From Panorpa germanica (taxonomy: Eukaryota > Arthropoda > Insecta > Mecoptera > Panorpidae): a stretch of DNA of 64,000 nt. Below are positions 63,230 to 64,000 of the stretch, in pieces; position 1 is the first letter of the stretch, and each line of letters begins with the position of its first letter. Below the pieces are notes generated by a model. That model saw only the letters and a list, made by a program, of their open reading frames with translations. It searched no databases and had not been told where the DNA came from. Made by a program: the position numbers and the translations under genes. Location: positions 12,028,001-12,092,000 of the forward strand of contig OY783214.1 in NCBI GenBank assembly GCA_963678705.1. The letters run 5' to 3'.

Positions 63230-63817
63230 CTGTTTTTTACTTAAAAAAAACTTAGTAATACTTCTTATAAAATATAATAATTATACAGCTATTCTTAAAG
63301 CCTTTAATCCTTAAAAATGACTTCTTTAGATGGAGCGGTAGCCTAATAAAATGGTCCTATACAGATTTTTTAGGTTTTGTAATCCTAAAAAAGGTGTTCT
63401 TATGAAGTTTTATGAGTATTATATTTAGTAAAAGGGTCAAGAAGCTGCAATATATATACATATATATGATAGGTAAAATTTTTGACATACCAGGTTTTTT
63501 TCTATCGTTATCAGCAAGAAGATTACAAGATCATCCAAATGAACACAGACAAATAAGGAGGCTGAAACGTAAAAATTCAATAAACTTATAAACAACAGCA
63601 TAGAAGTTAGTTGCATAATACTTGTATTAAATTAATAGGTTAATCCAAAGAATACGTCATCGGTGAATTGAAAACTGACCAGACATTTTCGAGTCACCGA
63701 AATTTGATGAATGCTCGTTGTGATAGATTGTAAATTATGAATTAAAATAAATAAGAAACAAAGATATCTTTTATACCTTAGATAAACCTTAAATTCACGT
63801 AACTGAGTTTACCGGGT
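63230..63817 (-). repeat. Possible TIR-related element at the window end
   Basis: On - the right edge begins 'acccggtaaactcagttacg' then 'tgaatttaaggtttatctaa', like the family end at 13252. Only this end is convincing; the other boundary near 63230 is a guess. Confidence 0.35.
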
Positions 63818-64000
63818 ATACGAACCATGCATATTTTATATTACAAACCTTTATATAATTTATTACACGTTTCCATGTTAAACTTTTAGGTATTTTACAC
63901 TAGAAATGCATATATATTTTTGTTCATGATATATTTGTTCTATTATACAAAGAAAATGTTTTAACTCTTAAAATACACAAAGAATGTAAACAGGTATGGA

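Overview
The window is AT-rich insect nuclear DNA, judged from intron-rich genes, insect-type 7tm_6 odorant receptors, non-LTR, mariner and hAT-type debris, and one 200-N assembly gap. The order cannot be settled from the sequence alone. Five protein-coding genes can be modelled exon by exon. Three are tandem odorant receptor genes on the + strand (6092-8022, 8581-10158, 12444-14875). They share one five-exon plan and predict 389, 379 and 381 residues. Just downstream, on the - strand, is a complete ten-exon gene for the ciliary protein DRC11/IQCA1 (15208-18273, 808 residues). From 29326 to 44547, also on the - strand, is an O-mannosyltransferase-like gene, Tmtc3. Its twelve-exon model lacks only a small third exon, which probably lies in the gap at 39103-39302.

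Region by region: 1-6 kb holds repeats and a 1.78-kb non-LTR retroelement (1358-3141, - strand). That element has a 5' end with a DPE-like promoter motif, an intact ORF1 (gag with three zinc knuckles), no ORF2, a poly(A) tail and a perfect 11-bp target-site duplication, so it is a 'half-LINE'. 6-15 kb is the receptor cluster. 15-18.4 kb is DRC11. 19.6-27.1 kb is a large foldback-type composite: near-identical ~0.5-kb inverted arms flank arrays of an 87-bp and a ~146-bp tandem unit, in both orientations, with no transposase. 27-29 kb is intergenic. 29.3-44.5 kb is Tmtc3, whose introns hold LINE relics and a tRNA-derived SINE. 44.5-64 kb has no recognisable gene and carries MITEs, two inverted copies of a hAT-type MITE, mariner 5'-end relics, an I-clade LINE tail and microsatellites.

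The genes do not form a functional unit. The receptors are a local tandem duplication. DRC11 is an axonemal protein and Tmtc3 an ER membrane enzyme. The observations most worth following up are the half-LINE, the foldback element with its hairpin potential, and the missing Tmtc3 exon.
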